Shown piece after piece: positions 1 to 7,157 of a DNA stretch of 9,385 nt. The first letter of the stretch is position 1. Each line of letters opens with the position of its first letter. The DNA is from an uncultured Collinsella sp. Lineage in GTDB: Bacteria; Actinomycetota; Coriobacteriia; Coriobacteriales; Coriobacteriaceae. The notes beneath the pieces are model-generated. The model searched no databases. It was given only the letters and a program-made list of their open reading frames with translations, and was not told the origin of the DNA. The position numbers and the translations under genes are program-made. The stretch lies in NCBI GenBank assembly GCA_959019775.1, contig CAUEPS010000035.1, positions 1 to 9,385 of the forward strand. The letters are read 5' to 3'.

Positions 1-26
1 GGCCCGTGGGTTATACCCTAAGAGCA

Positions 27-57
27 AACCACCCTTTTTAAGGGTGGTTCTGATTTT
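27..57 (+). terminator. Probable intrinsic terminator of an upstream gene
   Basis: A perfect 10-bp stem (AACCACCCTT at 27-36, AAGGGTGGTT at 40-49) encloses a TTT loop. It is followed after CTGA by four T residues. The U-tract is short and displaced, so termination may be weak. It lies upstream of the acpS promoter and probably ends a transcript entering from outside the window. The arms could also act on the opposite strand, but no T run follows the stem there. Confidence 0.55.
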
Positions 58-98
58 AAGTCAGATCTAACAAACTCGCTGTGTTTTATGACCCTCGT

Positions 99-135
99 TT
101 GTCGCATCTTCCGTTAACGGGCTACAATAACTTAG
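99..135 (+). promoter_or_regulatory. Sigma70-type promoter for the acpS operon
   Basis: A -35 element TTGTCG (99-104, 4 of 6 matches to consensus) and a -10 element TACAAT (123-128, 5 of 6) are separated by 18 nt. Transcription would start near 135, giving a leader of about 22 nt before the acpS ATG. The spacer contains the perfect 10-bp palindrome CCGTTAACGG (111-120), which could be an operator or chance. No other convincing promoter is visible before the later genes of the run. Confidence 0.55.
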
Positions 136-147
136 TCTGTGCAATAT

Positions 148-155
148 GGAGGTGA
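148..155 (+). promoter_or_regulatory. Strong Shine-Dalgarno site that sets the acpS start
   Basis: GGAGGTGA (148-155) is an almost full anti-SD match placed just before ATG at 158. It overlaps the in-frame ATG at 146, so the 146 start would have its ribosome binding site inside its own coding sequence. The start at 158 also places the conserved GIGVDIVEI motif at the very N-terminus, as in other AcpS proteins. Confidence 0.85.
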
Positions 156-157
156 AC

Positions 158-697
158 ATGGCTGAAGCTGGTATCGGCGTTGATATCGTCGAGATTTCCC
201 GCATGAAATCAATCCTTGAAAAGACGCCGTCGTTTGCTCGGCGTGTGTTTACCGAAGAAGAGTGCGCATATTGCGACGCTTCATCGCGTCCTGCGGCGCA
301 CTATGCGAGCCGTTTTGCTTCTCGTGAAGCGGTTCTCAAGGCTCTTGGTACGGGCTTTAGCCAGGGCGTCGGCCGCAAAGACGTCTCGGTAACGCGTGAT
401 AACCTCGGAAAGCCTAAAGCAGTGCTTTCAGGTCGAGCGCTCAAGATTGCTCAAGAGTTGGGTGTCGTTGAAGTTGCGCTTTCCATTACCTTGACGGGTG
501 ATTTGGCCGTAGCCAATGCCATTGCGATCACCGAGGATGCTCGACCTAAGCCTAAGGAAGAAAAGGTGAGCACCAAGGAACGCGTTGCACAAACGTTTAA
601 AGAGGCTCGCTCGGTTTTAGATGAGCTTGAGCAACTGCAAAATTCAGCTTTAACGGAGCACCTGGGCGATGCTTCGCGAGATACGCTAGGAGCATAG
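158..697 (+). CDS. acpS: Holo-[acyl-carrier-protein] synthase with C-terminal extension
   Basis: AcpS transfers 4'-phosphopantetheine from CoA to the serine of acyl carrier protein in the cytoplasm, activating it for fatty acid synthesis. The 179-residue product has the IGVD motif at 6-9 (Asp9 a metal ligand), FTEEE at 31-35, and FASREAVLKALGTGF at 53-67 with Glu57 as the second metal ligand. Two positions differ from the usual motifs: Arg56 stands where FxxKE normally has lysine, and Leu112 in SITLT stands where SITHT/SISHT normally has histidine. The catalytic core ends near residue 127, the usual family length. Residues 128-179 are an extra charged, probably helical tail (rich in Glu, Lys, Ala and Leu). 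The stop codon directly abuts the nnr ATG. Start chosen from the strong SD at 148-155. The family assignment is secure; activity despite the substitutions is inferred. Confidence 0.9.
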   Translation: MAEAGIGVDIVEISRMKSILEKTPSFARRVFTEEECAYCDASSRPAAHYASRFASREAVLKALGTGFSQGVGRKDVSVTRDNLGKPKAVLSGRALKIAQELGVVEVALSITLTGDLAVANAIAITEDARPKPKEEKVSTKERVAQTFKEARSVLDELEQLQNSALTEHLGDASRDTLGA

Positions 698-2314
698 ATG
701 AAACCGGTTTTGAGTACCGAGGAAGTCGTTCGTCTCGAGGATATTATCGAACGCGAAGGAACTTCGAAGGCCGAACTTATGGAACTGGCGGGTGAGTTTG
801 CTGCTACTGAAATTCTAAAACTCAATCCCGATCGCGTCCTTGTTCTGGTCGGTTTTGGCAACAACGGTGGCGACGGCTGGGTCGCGGCTGATATCTTGAG
901 TCATAAGGGCGTTGACGTGGATATCGTGTCTCCGGTTGAGCCGGATGAGATTCCCGCCGCTCTGGCTCGCCATGTTGCCCGCCGTACCGCCGGTCGTGAC
1001 GTACATGTGTGCGTCGGTCCCTCACGAGATGAGCTTGAGGTTTTGATCGATAAGGCCGACGTTGTTGTTGACGCTATTTTTGGTACCGGTTTCCACGGTG
1101 ACCTGCGTGCGCCGTTTTCCATCTGGATTCCGACGGTTAACGACTGCGCCGACCATGTGGTGTCCATCGATGTTCCTTCGGGTTTGAATGCCGAAACCGG
1201 TGTTGTCGACGACGACTGCATCCGTGCCGAGCGTACCGTCACGATGATCACGCCCAAGATTGGCCTCTACAGCGCTGATGGCCCCGAGTACGCCGGTGAT
1301 CTGGTGTGCGGTAGCCTCTATGATCGCCTTGATGAGGTCATCGATGATGTCGATCATGCCGCCGAGATTGTCGAGCCCGGTGACCTGGTGGATTTCTTTG
1401 CTCCGCTGCCCACGAATATCGATAAGTATTCTCGCGGTTCCGTCCTTATTGTTGCCGGCTCGGCGCAGTATCCTGGCGCTGCCATCATGGCCGCCAAGTC
1501 TGCTGCCCGCGCGGGTGCCGGCTATGTGGCTGTCGCGACACCCGATGCGTGCGCCAATCTTATTCGTATGGCACTTCCCTCGATTCCGGTTTTTGCTATT
1601 CCGTCCGATTCCCGCGGCTCTTTTGGTGCCGCTGCTCGTATGACCGTGTGCGAGATTGCAAAGAAGTACAGCTGCGTACTGTGCGGTCCCGGCATGACGA
1701 CGTCTGCCGGTGCCATGCAGGTGGTTTCGGGCTTGTTAGAGCTTGATGTGCCGTTGATCCTCGATGCCGATGCGCTCAACTGCCTTTCTAAGATTGCTAT
1801 CGACGGTATCGATAGCAACCCTGAGATGTACCGCCGTGAGCAGCCGCTCGTCATGACGCCGCACTATCGCGAGCTTTCGCGCTTGGTTGCCGGTGACGAG
1901 GTTAACGATCTGGGGACTGCAATTGCGGCCGCGCAGAAGGTTGTCTGGGCTGCTGGCTCCGACAATCTCGTAGTTATTGCCAAGGGGCCGACGACGGCTA
2001 TCTGTGGCGTTGAGCGCGTGCTTTTGCCGCTCTCGGGTCCGGCGTCGTTGGCGACTGCCGGTTCGGGCGATGTTCTTGCGGGCATTTTGGCTGGCACACT
2101 GGCTACCATGCGTGATGAGATGGATCGCTGGGAGCTGCTGTATTCGTATGCCGTTGCGCTTCACAGCTACGCGGGTTTTGCCGCGGCGACGGAGTATGGT
2201 GAGAAGAGTGTTATTGCAACCGACCTGATCGACTTGATCGGTCCTGCCATGGAATTGGCGGCAAAGGATGCACTCGATGATCTGGGAATCATGGACGAAG
2301 GGTCGGATGACTAA
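698..2314 (+). CDS. nnr: Bifunctional NAD(P)H-hydrate epimerase / ADP-dependent NAD(P)H-hydrate dehydratase
   Basis: Nnr repairs hydrated NADH and NADPH. The N-terminal YjeF_N epimerase interconverts R- and S-NAD(P)HX, and the C-terminal ribokinase-like domain dehydrates the S form using ADP. The protein has 538 residues, close to E. coli YjeF/Nnr. The epimerase domain (about 1-215) shows GNNGGDG at 54-60, GTGFHGDLR at 129-137 and DVPSGLN at 158-164. The dehydratase domain (about 225-525) shows KYSRGSVLIVAGSAQYPGAA at 243-262, LDADALN at 355-361, MTPHYRE at 386-392 (where HPGE is more usual), and AGSGDVLAG at 454-462, the nucleotide-binding glycine motif. AGGAG at 688-692 lies 5 nt before the start. 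The gene follows acpS with no gap and precedes alr by 2 nt, which suggests translational coupling. Both domains look intact. Confidence 0.95.
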   Translation: MKPVLSTEEVVRLEDIIEREGTSKAELMELAGEFAATEILKLNPDRVLVLVGFGNNGGDGWVAADILSHKGVDVDIVSPVEPDEIPAALARHVARRTAGRDVHVCVGPSRDELEVLIDKADVVVDAIFGTGFHGDLRAPFSIWIPTVNDCADHVVSIDVPSGLNAETGVVDDDCIRAERTVTMITPKIGLYSADGPEYAGDLVCGSLYDRLDEVIDDVDHAAEIVEPGDLVDFFAPLPTNIDKYSRGSVLIVAGSAQYPGAAIMAAKSAARAGAGYVAVATPDACANLIRMALPSIPVFAIPSDSRGSFGAAARMTVCEIAKKYSCVLCGPGMTTSAGAMQVVSGLLELDVPLILDADALNCLSKIAIDGIDSNPEMYRREQPLVMTPHYRELSRLVAGDEVNDLGTAIAAAQKVVWAAGSDNLVVIAKGPTTAICGVERVLLPLSGPASLATAGSGDVLAGILAGTLATMRDEMDRWELLYSYAVALHSYAGFAAATEYGEKSVIATDLIDLIGPAMELAAKDALDDLGIMDEGSDD

Positions 2315-2316
2315 TC

Positions 2317-3462
2317 ATGAATAAAGCCGATTTGACGCGCTGGTCCTGGGTTGAGATTGACCGAGGGGCGCTTCGCCGCAACACGAGGGCTTACAAGAAT
2401 CTGCTCGATCCACGTCAGCGACTGTGCTGCGTGGTCAAGGCCGATGCCTATGGCCATGGTGCCGTCGAGTGCGCCAAAATCATGTATTCGGCCGGTGCCG
2501 ACATGTTTGCCGTGGCGACGGTTAGTGAAGGCGTTGAGCTTCGACAGGGCGGGATCACAAAACCCATCCTGATCCTAAGCGAGCCGCCTATCGAGGCTAT
2601 CCCCACACTGCTTGAGTTTGACATTATGCCTTCGGTCTATACGTCCGATTTCGCCCTTGCCTATGGCGAGTGCGCTGTCGCGGCAGGCAAGGTTGGCAAG
2701 TACCATCTAGCCATCGAGACGGGTATGAACCGCATCGGTGTTCACTACACGCAGGTGCTCGACTTTGTTCGTGGCATTAGCTTCCATCGCGGTATCCAGT
2801 GTGATGGCGTATTTACGCACTTCGCCACGGCCGATGAACCTTCGGGTTGGGACTACAAACTGCAGTGCCAACGCTTTACCGAAGCCGTTCAAGCCATTAA
2901 GGACGCGGGTTTTGAGTGCGGCATCGTGCACTGTGCCAACACGCCGTCCTCGATGCTCGATCCCTCGATGCGTTTTGATATGATTCGCGCCGGCGTTGGC
3001 TTGTACGGCATGCAGCCATGCGAGCTGAGCGGCCGCGTGATGAAGCTCGATCCTGTTATGAGCGTCCATGCGCGCGTGACGCGTGTGGCGCATCCTGCGA
3101 TGGGTGAGGGCGTGGGCTACGGTTTTACCTACCGCGTACCGCGCACACGCGTTCAGATTTGCACGCTGCCGATCGGTTATGCCGATGGTCTTTCGCGTAC
3201 GCTCTCCAATCGTATGGACGTGCTGTATCGCGGTGAACGCATTCGTCAGGTGGGTAACATCTGCATGGACCAGTTTATGGTCGCCATCCAGTCCAATCCG
3301 GCGCATGAGATTCCCGAGGCCGAGCATGGCGACGAGATGATCATTGTCGGCCGCGATGGTGATGCCGAGATTACCATGGACGAGATGGCTCGCCTGCGCG
3401 GCACGATTAACTACGAGGTTGCTTGCGGCTTTGGCATGCGTCTCGACAAGGTCTACGTGTAG
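2317..3462 (+). CDS. alr: Alanine racemase (PLP-dependent)
   Basis: Alr interconverts L- and D-alanine, supplying D-Ala for peptidoglycan. The 381-residue product is full length. VVKADAYGHG at 39-48 contains the PLP lysine Lys41. The second catalytic base is Tyr268 in GVGYGFTY. Other expected residues are His168 (FTHFATADE), Arg139 (GMNRIG), Arg224 (MIRAGVGLYG), HCANT at 205-209, and Met318-Asp319 (NICMDQ). One position is odd: where Geobacillus Alr has the carbamylated Lys129 in HLKMDTGM, this protein has HLAIETGM, with Ala132 at that site. The start lies 2 nt after the nnr stop; the SD is weak (GGATGA 2305-2310), so translation is probably coupled to nnr. The family call is firm, although the alanine substitution may change kinetics or substrate preference. 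Confidence 0.93.
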   Translation: MNKADLTRWSWVEIDRGALRRNTRAYKNLLDPRQRLCCVVKADAYGHGAVECAKIMYSAGADMFAVATVSEGVELRQGGITKPILILSEPPIEAIPTLLEFDIMPSVYTSDFALAYGECAVAAGKVGKYHLAIETGMNRIGVHYTQVLDFVRGISFHRGIQCDGVFTHFATADEPSGWDYKLQCQRFTEAVQAIKDAGFECGIVHCANTPSSMLDPSMRFDMIRAGVGLYGMQPCELSGRVMKLDPVMSVHARVTRVAHPAMGEGVGYGFTYRVPRTRVQICTLPIGYADGLSRTLSNRMDVLYRGERIRQVGNICMDQFMVAIQSNPAHEIPEAEHGDEMIIVGRDGDAEITMDEMARLRGTINYEVACGFGMRLDKVYV

Positions 3463-3470
3463 GAGCCACT

Positions 3471-4091
3471 ATGGGTGTCATGCACATCCCCGGACATAGT
3501 CACCAGGCGCCGCGCGAGGTTGCGCTCGAGGAGATTGAGGCTGTTTTAGGCGACTGTCATCTCTGCCAGCTCTATCAGTCGCGCCATAACATCGTGTTTG
3601 GCGTGGGAAACCCCCACGCCCGCGTAATGTTTATCGGCGAGGCGCCGGGGCGTAACGAGGATCTGCAAGGCGAACCGTTTGTGGGGGCGGCGGGCGAGGA
3701 TCTCAACGGCATCCTGTCGCTGGCTGGCCTCAAGCGCGAAGACGTCTACATTGCCAACGTGCTTAAGTGTCGCCCACCGGGAAATCGCAATCCTCGGCCC
3801 GAGGAAGTGCTGGCCTGTTCACCGTTTTTGCGTGAGCAGATTCGAAGCATTTGGCCCGATATCATCGTGACGCTCGGTAACCCCGCGACGCACTTTGTGC
3901 TTAAGACCGAGATTGGCATCACCAAGCTGCGCGGCAGGTTCCATCAGATGGGGCATTTTGTGGTGATGCCCACGTTCCATCCGGCGGCGGCGCTGCGTAA
4001 TCCGGCGTGGCAGGAGCTGCTGGAGGAAGACTTTAAGATGCTGGGCGACTATCTGGAGCGGCATCCCACGCCAGAGGGTGCCTCGGAATAA
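3471..4091 (+). CDS. udg: Family 4 uracil-DNA glycosylase with Fe-S cysteines
   Basis: This base-excision repair enzyme removes uracil that arises in DNA from cytosine deamination or dUTP incorporation. The 206-residue product has the N-terminal CHLC pair (Cys29, Cys32) plus Cys100 (LKCRPP) and Cys116, the four-cysteine pattern of [4Fe-4S] family 4 UDGs. Motif 1 is GEAPGRNED at 56-64, followed by GEPFVGAAG at 67-75. The C-terminal motif is FHPAA at 169-173. The ATG at 3471 is preferred because AGGAG (3461-3465) lies 5 nt upstream. A longer frame from 3423 would overlap alr by 40 nt and add residues outside the domain; ATG 3480 is a weaker alternative. Tandem TAA stops end the gene 12 nt before tsaE. 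It appears to be part of the same operon even though its role is unrelated to its neighbours. Confidence 0.93.
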   Translation: MGVMHIPGHSHQAPREVALEEIEAVLGDCHLCQLYQSRHNIVFGVGNPHARVMFIGEAPGRNEDLQGEPFVGAAGEDLNGILSLAGLKREDVYIANVLKCRPPGNRNPRPEEVLACSPFLREQIRSIWPDIIVTLGNPATHFVLKTEIGITKLRGRFHQMGHFVVMPTFHPAAALRNPAWQELLEEDFKMLGDYLERHPTPEGASE

Positions 4092-4103
4092 TAAGGAGCA
4101 TAT

Positions 4104-4610
4104 ATGTCCCTGGAGCGCCTGGGGGTAGGTATTTATAAAACGGCTTGCTCTGCAGATACGGAGTATTTTGGCGAGTTGGTTGCGCCGTGCCTGGAAGATG
4201 GTGATGTGCTGATCTTGACCGGCGGCCTCGGGGTGGGCAAAACCCACTTTACCAAGGGCGTTTCGCGTGGTCTGGGCGACGGCCATATGGTCACGAGCCC
4301 CACATTCGCACTCATGGCTGTTCATGACCAGGGGCGTATTCCGCTGTTCCACTTTGACCTGTACCGTCTGGAGCATGCTTACGAGCTCGAGGATACGGGC
4401 ATTTTCGATGTACTGGGCTATGAGGGTGCCTGTCTGTTGGAGTGGGGCGAACAGTTCCAGGACGAACTGACAGACGAGTATCTTTCGGTAACGCTTAAGC
4501 GTGATGAGAACGATAGCGACGTGCGAATGATAACGCTCGAGGCGCACGGCGAGCGCGCAGCGGAGCTTTCCGATTTGATTGATAAGGCTGTACAAGATGA
4601 GCTTGCATAA
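4104..4610 (+). CDS. tsaE: tRNA t6A biosynthesis ATPase TsaE
   Basis: TsaE is the small P-loop ATPase that resets the TsaB-TsaD complex during synthesis of N6-threonylcarbamoyladenosine at tRNA position 37. The 168-residue product has a Walker A motif GGLGVGKT at 40-47, a switch-like TSPTFAL at 64-70, HFDLYRL at 83-89, and LLEWGE at 111-116 as the Walker B-like region. The length is near the family norm of about 150-170. AAGGAG (4093-4098) lies 5 nt before ATG. The last 14 nt overlap the start of the downstream TsaB-RimI-TsaD gene, which fits coupled production of subunits that work together. I see no anomalies. Confidence 0.94.
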   Translation: MSLERLGVGIYKTACSADTEYFGELVAPCLEDGDVLILTGGLGVGKTHFTKGVSRGLGDGHMVTSPTFALMAVHDQGRIPLFHFDLYRLEHAYELEDTGIFDVLGYEGACLLEWGEQFQDELTDEYLSVTLKRDENDSDVRMITLEAHGERAAELSDLIDKAVQDELA

Positions 4611-6981
4611 CGATTACGCGCTGGTGGTGGCGCTCGATACTTCGACTGATATGCTTGCCTGCGCGGCAAGCTGGATTGATGGACGGACGGGCGAGGCGAA
4701 GCTGGTGAGCGGCGACCATATGTGCCGTCGCCATGCCAATGTGGAGCTCGTGAATACCGTCGATAGCGTGCTTGCTCAGGCTGGCATGGACCGTGCCGAC
4801 GTGGGCAGTTACGTTGTCGGCCGCGGTCCGGGTTCGTTTACCGGCGTGCGTATCGGCATTTCCACCGCCAAGGGCTTGGCGTGCGGTGCCAACGTGCCGC
4901 TGTTGGGCGTGTCGACGCTCGATGCCTGCGCATGGACCGCGTGGAAGGCTGGCGTGCGTGGCAAGCTCGGCATTCTGGCCGATGCCATGCGCGGCGAGGT
5001 GTATCCGGCTTTGTATGTGCTGAGCGATGAGGGCCTCGAGCGTCAGTTTGAGCGCGAGCACGTGGTCAAGGCTGCCGTGGCGCTTGATGAGTGGCGCCAA
5101 GCCGCGGACTGGGACCAGGTTCAGCTGACTGGCGACGGTCTCGTGCGCTATGGCAAGCTGCTGGGCGAGGATGAGGCCGCTCGCTGCGTAGAGCGCGGCT
5201 TGTGGTGGCCTTCGGGCGAGGGCCTCCTCCTTGCGCATGCCGCGGGTGACGGCGACCCGGCCCGCGTCCTACCGATCTATACGCGCCTTTCTGACGCCGA
5301 GGAAAACGAGCGCAAACGCCTCGGTCTTGCCGAGAGCGCGCAGAGCGAAATTACGGGCGTCGCCGATGAGCTCGCTGGTCGCCATCTGCAATTCCGCCCC
5401 ATGGGTGCGGCGGATGCCGAGGGTGCGAGTGCGCTGGAGGCCGCCTGCTTTGAAGGCGCTGGGCACGAGGCATGGACGCCAGCCATGTTCCTGTCTGAGC
5501 TAGGCGAGGATATTGCGGCGCCGCGCAGCTGGTGGGTGGCGCACGACGACGGTCAGCTGCTGGGGCTTGCCGGTGGCATGGTCGTAGACGGCGACGTGCA
5601 GATTCTGGATGTTGCCGTCGACCCGAAGCGTCGCCGCGAGGGTATTGCCCGCAAGCTGCTGTCGCACGTGAGCTACGATGCCCAGATGCTCGGCTGTACG
5701 ACCGCCTCGCTCGAGGTTGAGGACGGCAACGAGGGCGCTATTGCGCTCTATGCTTCCCTGGGCTTTACCGAGGCGGGCCGCCGCCGCGGTTACTACGGTG
5801 TTGGCAAAGATGCCATCGTCATGACGGCGCCGCTGCCCTTGGTGCTCCCGGTCGACAACGCTTCGCCCGAGCCGACGGCGGCTGAGCAGCGTGTATGGCC
5901 GCTACCTGCACCCGAGCGCACCGTTGAGGAGCGCGCCGAAATTGAGCGCCGTCGCCTGGTGCTTGCCATCGAGAGTTCGTGCGATGAGACGGCTGTGGCG
6001 ATTATCGATGCGGACGGTAATATGCTGGCCAATCAGGTTTCGACGCAGATTGATTTTCATGCCCGTTTTGGCGGCGTGGTGCCCGAGATCGCTTCGCGCA
6101 AGCACGTTGAGGTGATCGTGAGCGTCGTGGACGCGGCGCTCGAGGATGCCGCGGCATCGCTTGGTCTTGAGGGCGGAGCCATCGCGCCGAGCGAACTCGC
6201 CGCTGTTGGCGTGACGCAGGGTCCGGGCCTGGTGGGTGCTCTGGTGGTGGGCGTCGCCTTCGCCAAGGGCTTTGCCTATGCCGCCGGCAAGCCGCTCGTG
6301 TGCGTCAATCACCTTGAGGGCCATCTGTTCGCCAACCTGCTGGCGCAGCCCGATCTCAAACCGCCGTTTATCTTCACGCTCGTCTCGGGCGGTCATACCA
6401 TGCTTGTTCACGTCAAGGCGTGGGGCGACTACGAGGTGCTCGGCGAGACGCTCGACGACGCCGTGGGTGAGGCCTTCGACAAGGTGGCTAAGGCGCTGGG
6501 CCTGGGCTATCCCGGCGGCCCCATCATTTCCAAACTGGCCGAGACGGGCAATCCAAAGGCGATTGACTTCCCCCGTGCGCTCAATAGTAGGGGAGACTAT
6601 CGGTTCTCGCTTTCGGGCCTTAAGACGGCCGTGACGCTCTACATTGAGCAGGAGACCAAAGCGGGGCGTACGATTCATCTGCCCGACCTGGCGGCTTCGT
6701 TTGAGGCCGCGGTCTTTGACGTGCAGTACAAGAAGGCCAAGAACGCGCTGCATGCCACCGGATGCAAGGAATACTGCATCGGCGGCGGCGTCTCGGCCAA
6801 CCCGCATCTGCGCGAGATGATGATCAAGAAGCTCGGGCGTCAGGGGATCCGCGTAACGGTGCCGCCTCTCTCGGCATGCACCGACAACGCCGCCATGATC
6901 GCGGAGGTCGCCCGCCGTAAATTCGATCGAGGAGAAATCTCGCCGTTCGACGTCGACGCCGATCCGAACATGACGCTGTAG
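4597..6981 (+). CDS. tsaB/rimI/tsaD: TsaB-RimI-TsaD triple fusion: t6A synthesis and N-acetyltransferase
   Basis: One uninterrupted frame of 794 residues joins three normally separate proteins. Residues 1 to about 235 are TsaB-like (ALDTST 12-17, GRGPGSFTGVRIG 75-87), the dimerisation partner of TsaD. Residues about 263-411 are a RimI-type GNAT domain with acetyl-CoA motif RRREGIARKLL at 345-355 and ALYASLGF at 383-390; E. coli RimI acetylates the N-terminus of ribosomal protein S18. A Pro/Ala/Glu-rich linker spans about 412-452. Residues 453-794 are full-length TsaD, which transfers threonylcarbamoyl to A37 of tRNA: SSCDETA 460-466, metal ligands His572 and His576 (HLEGH) and Asp763 (TDNAAM), SGGHT 597-601, YPGGP 638-642, GGGVSAN 729-735. 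ATG 4597 is chosen with AAGG at 4584-4587; TTG 4579 is an in-frame alternative. No start with its own SD is evident at the TsaD boundary, so a true fusion is likely. Confidence 0.93.
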   Translation: MSLHNDYALVVALDTSTDMLACAASWIDGRTGEAKLVSGDHMCRRHANVELVNTVDSVLAQAGMDRADVGSYVVGRGPGSFTGVRIGISTAKGLACGANVPLLGVSTLDACAWTAWKAGVRGKLGILADAMRGEVYPALYVLSDEGLERQFEREHVVKAAVALDEWRQAADWDQVQLTGDGLVRYGKLLGEDEAARCVERGLWWPSGEGLLLAHAAGDGDPARVLPIYTRLSDAEENERKRLGLAESAQSEITGVADELAGRHLQFRPMGAADAEGASALEAACFEGAGHEAWTPAMFLSELGEDIAAPRSWWVAHDDGQLLGLAGGMVVDGDVQILDVAVDPKRRREGIARKLLSHVSYDAQMLGCTTASLEVEDGNEGAIALYASLGFTEAGRRRGYYGVGKDAIVMTAPLPLVLPVDNASPEPTAAEQRVWPLPAPERTVEERAEIERRRLVLAIESSCDETAVAIIDADGNMLANQVSTQIDFHARFGGVVPEIASRKHVEVIVSVVDAALEDAAASLGLEGGAIAPSELAAVGVTQGPGLVGALVVGVAFAKGFAYAAGKPLVCVNHLEGHLFANLLAQPDLKPPFIFTLVSGGHTMLVHVKAWGDYEVLGETLDDAVGEAFDKVAKALGLGYPGGPIISKLAETGNPKAIDFPRALNSRGDYRFSLSGLKTAVTLYIEQETKAGRTIHLPDLAASFEAAVFDVQYKKAKNALHATGCKEYCIGGGVSANPHLREMMIKKLGRQGIRVTVPPLSACTDNAAMIAEVARRKFDRGEISPFDVDADPNMTL

Positions 6982-6993
6982 CCGCAAAGGCGC

Positions 6994-7013
6994 GGTCCCC
7001 GGCCGGGGACCTT
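6994..7013 (+). terminator. Probable terminator of the acpS-tsaD operon
   Basis: GGTCCCC (6994-7000) and GGGGACC (7005-7011) form a 7-bp GC-rich stem around a GGCC loop; the whole 18-nt block is a perfect palindrome. It begins 13 nt after the TAG of the tsaB/rimI/tsaD gene. Only TT and then CCTGT follow, so the U-tract is poor and termination may be inefficient or need Rho. Confidence 0.6.
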
Positions 7014-7120
7014 CCTGTATCGATATAGCTTCCGAGCTGGTTTGGCGTCGACAACGTCCAGCAAGATTAACAAGCCAGCGTCGAATTTCCGGCGTGCTTT
7101 AGCTGAAAGAAAAAGATGGT

Positions 7121-7141
7121 ATGCGGAGCTTTGCTCCGCAT
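7121..7141. repeat. Perfect hairpin, 9-bp arms
   Basis: ATGCGGAGC (7121-7129) and GCTCCGCAT (7133-7141) are exact reverse complements around a TTT loop. The right arm is followed by TTG, not a T run, so it is a poor + strand terminator. On the - strand the stem is followed by ACCATC and then five T residues, which is also weak. It is adjacent to the larger structured block at 7158-7317 and may belong to the same element. Confidence 0.6.
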
Positions 7142-7157
7142 TTGGGATGGGAGCCCC

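Noticed and set aside
146..157. Upstream ATG start for acpS
   Set aside because: It would place the strong GGAGGTGA ribosome binding site inside the coding sequence and add residues before the conserved N-terminal GIGVD motif.
3423..3470. Upstream start for the uracil-DNA glycosylase
   Set aside because: It overlaps the end of alr in another frame and has no SD; AGGAG sits ideally before 3471.
3819..4595. 258-codon antisense ORF over udg and tsaE
   Set aside because: It covers two confident + strand genes and their junction; no SD or protein family is evident.
5902..6987. 361-codon antisense ORF over the TsaD part of the fusion
   Set aside because: The + strand encodes complete TsaD with metal ligands; the antisense product has no recognisable motif.
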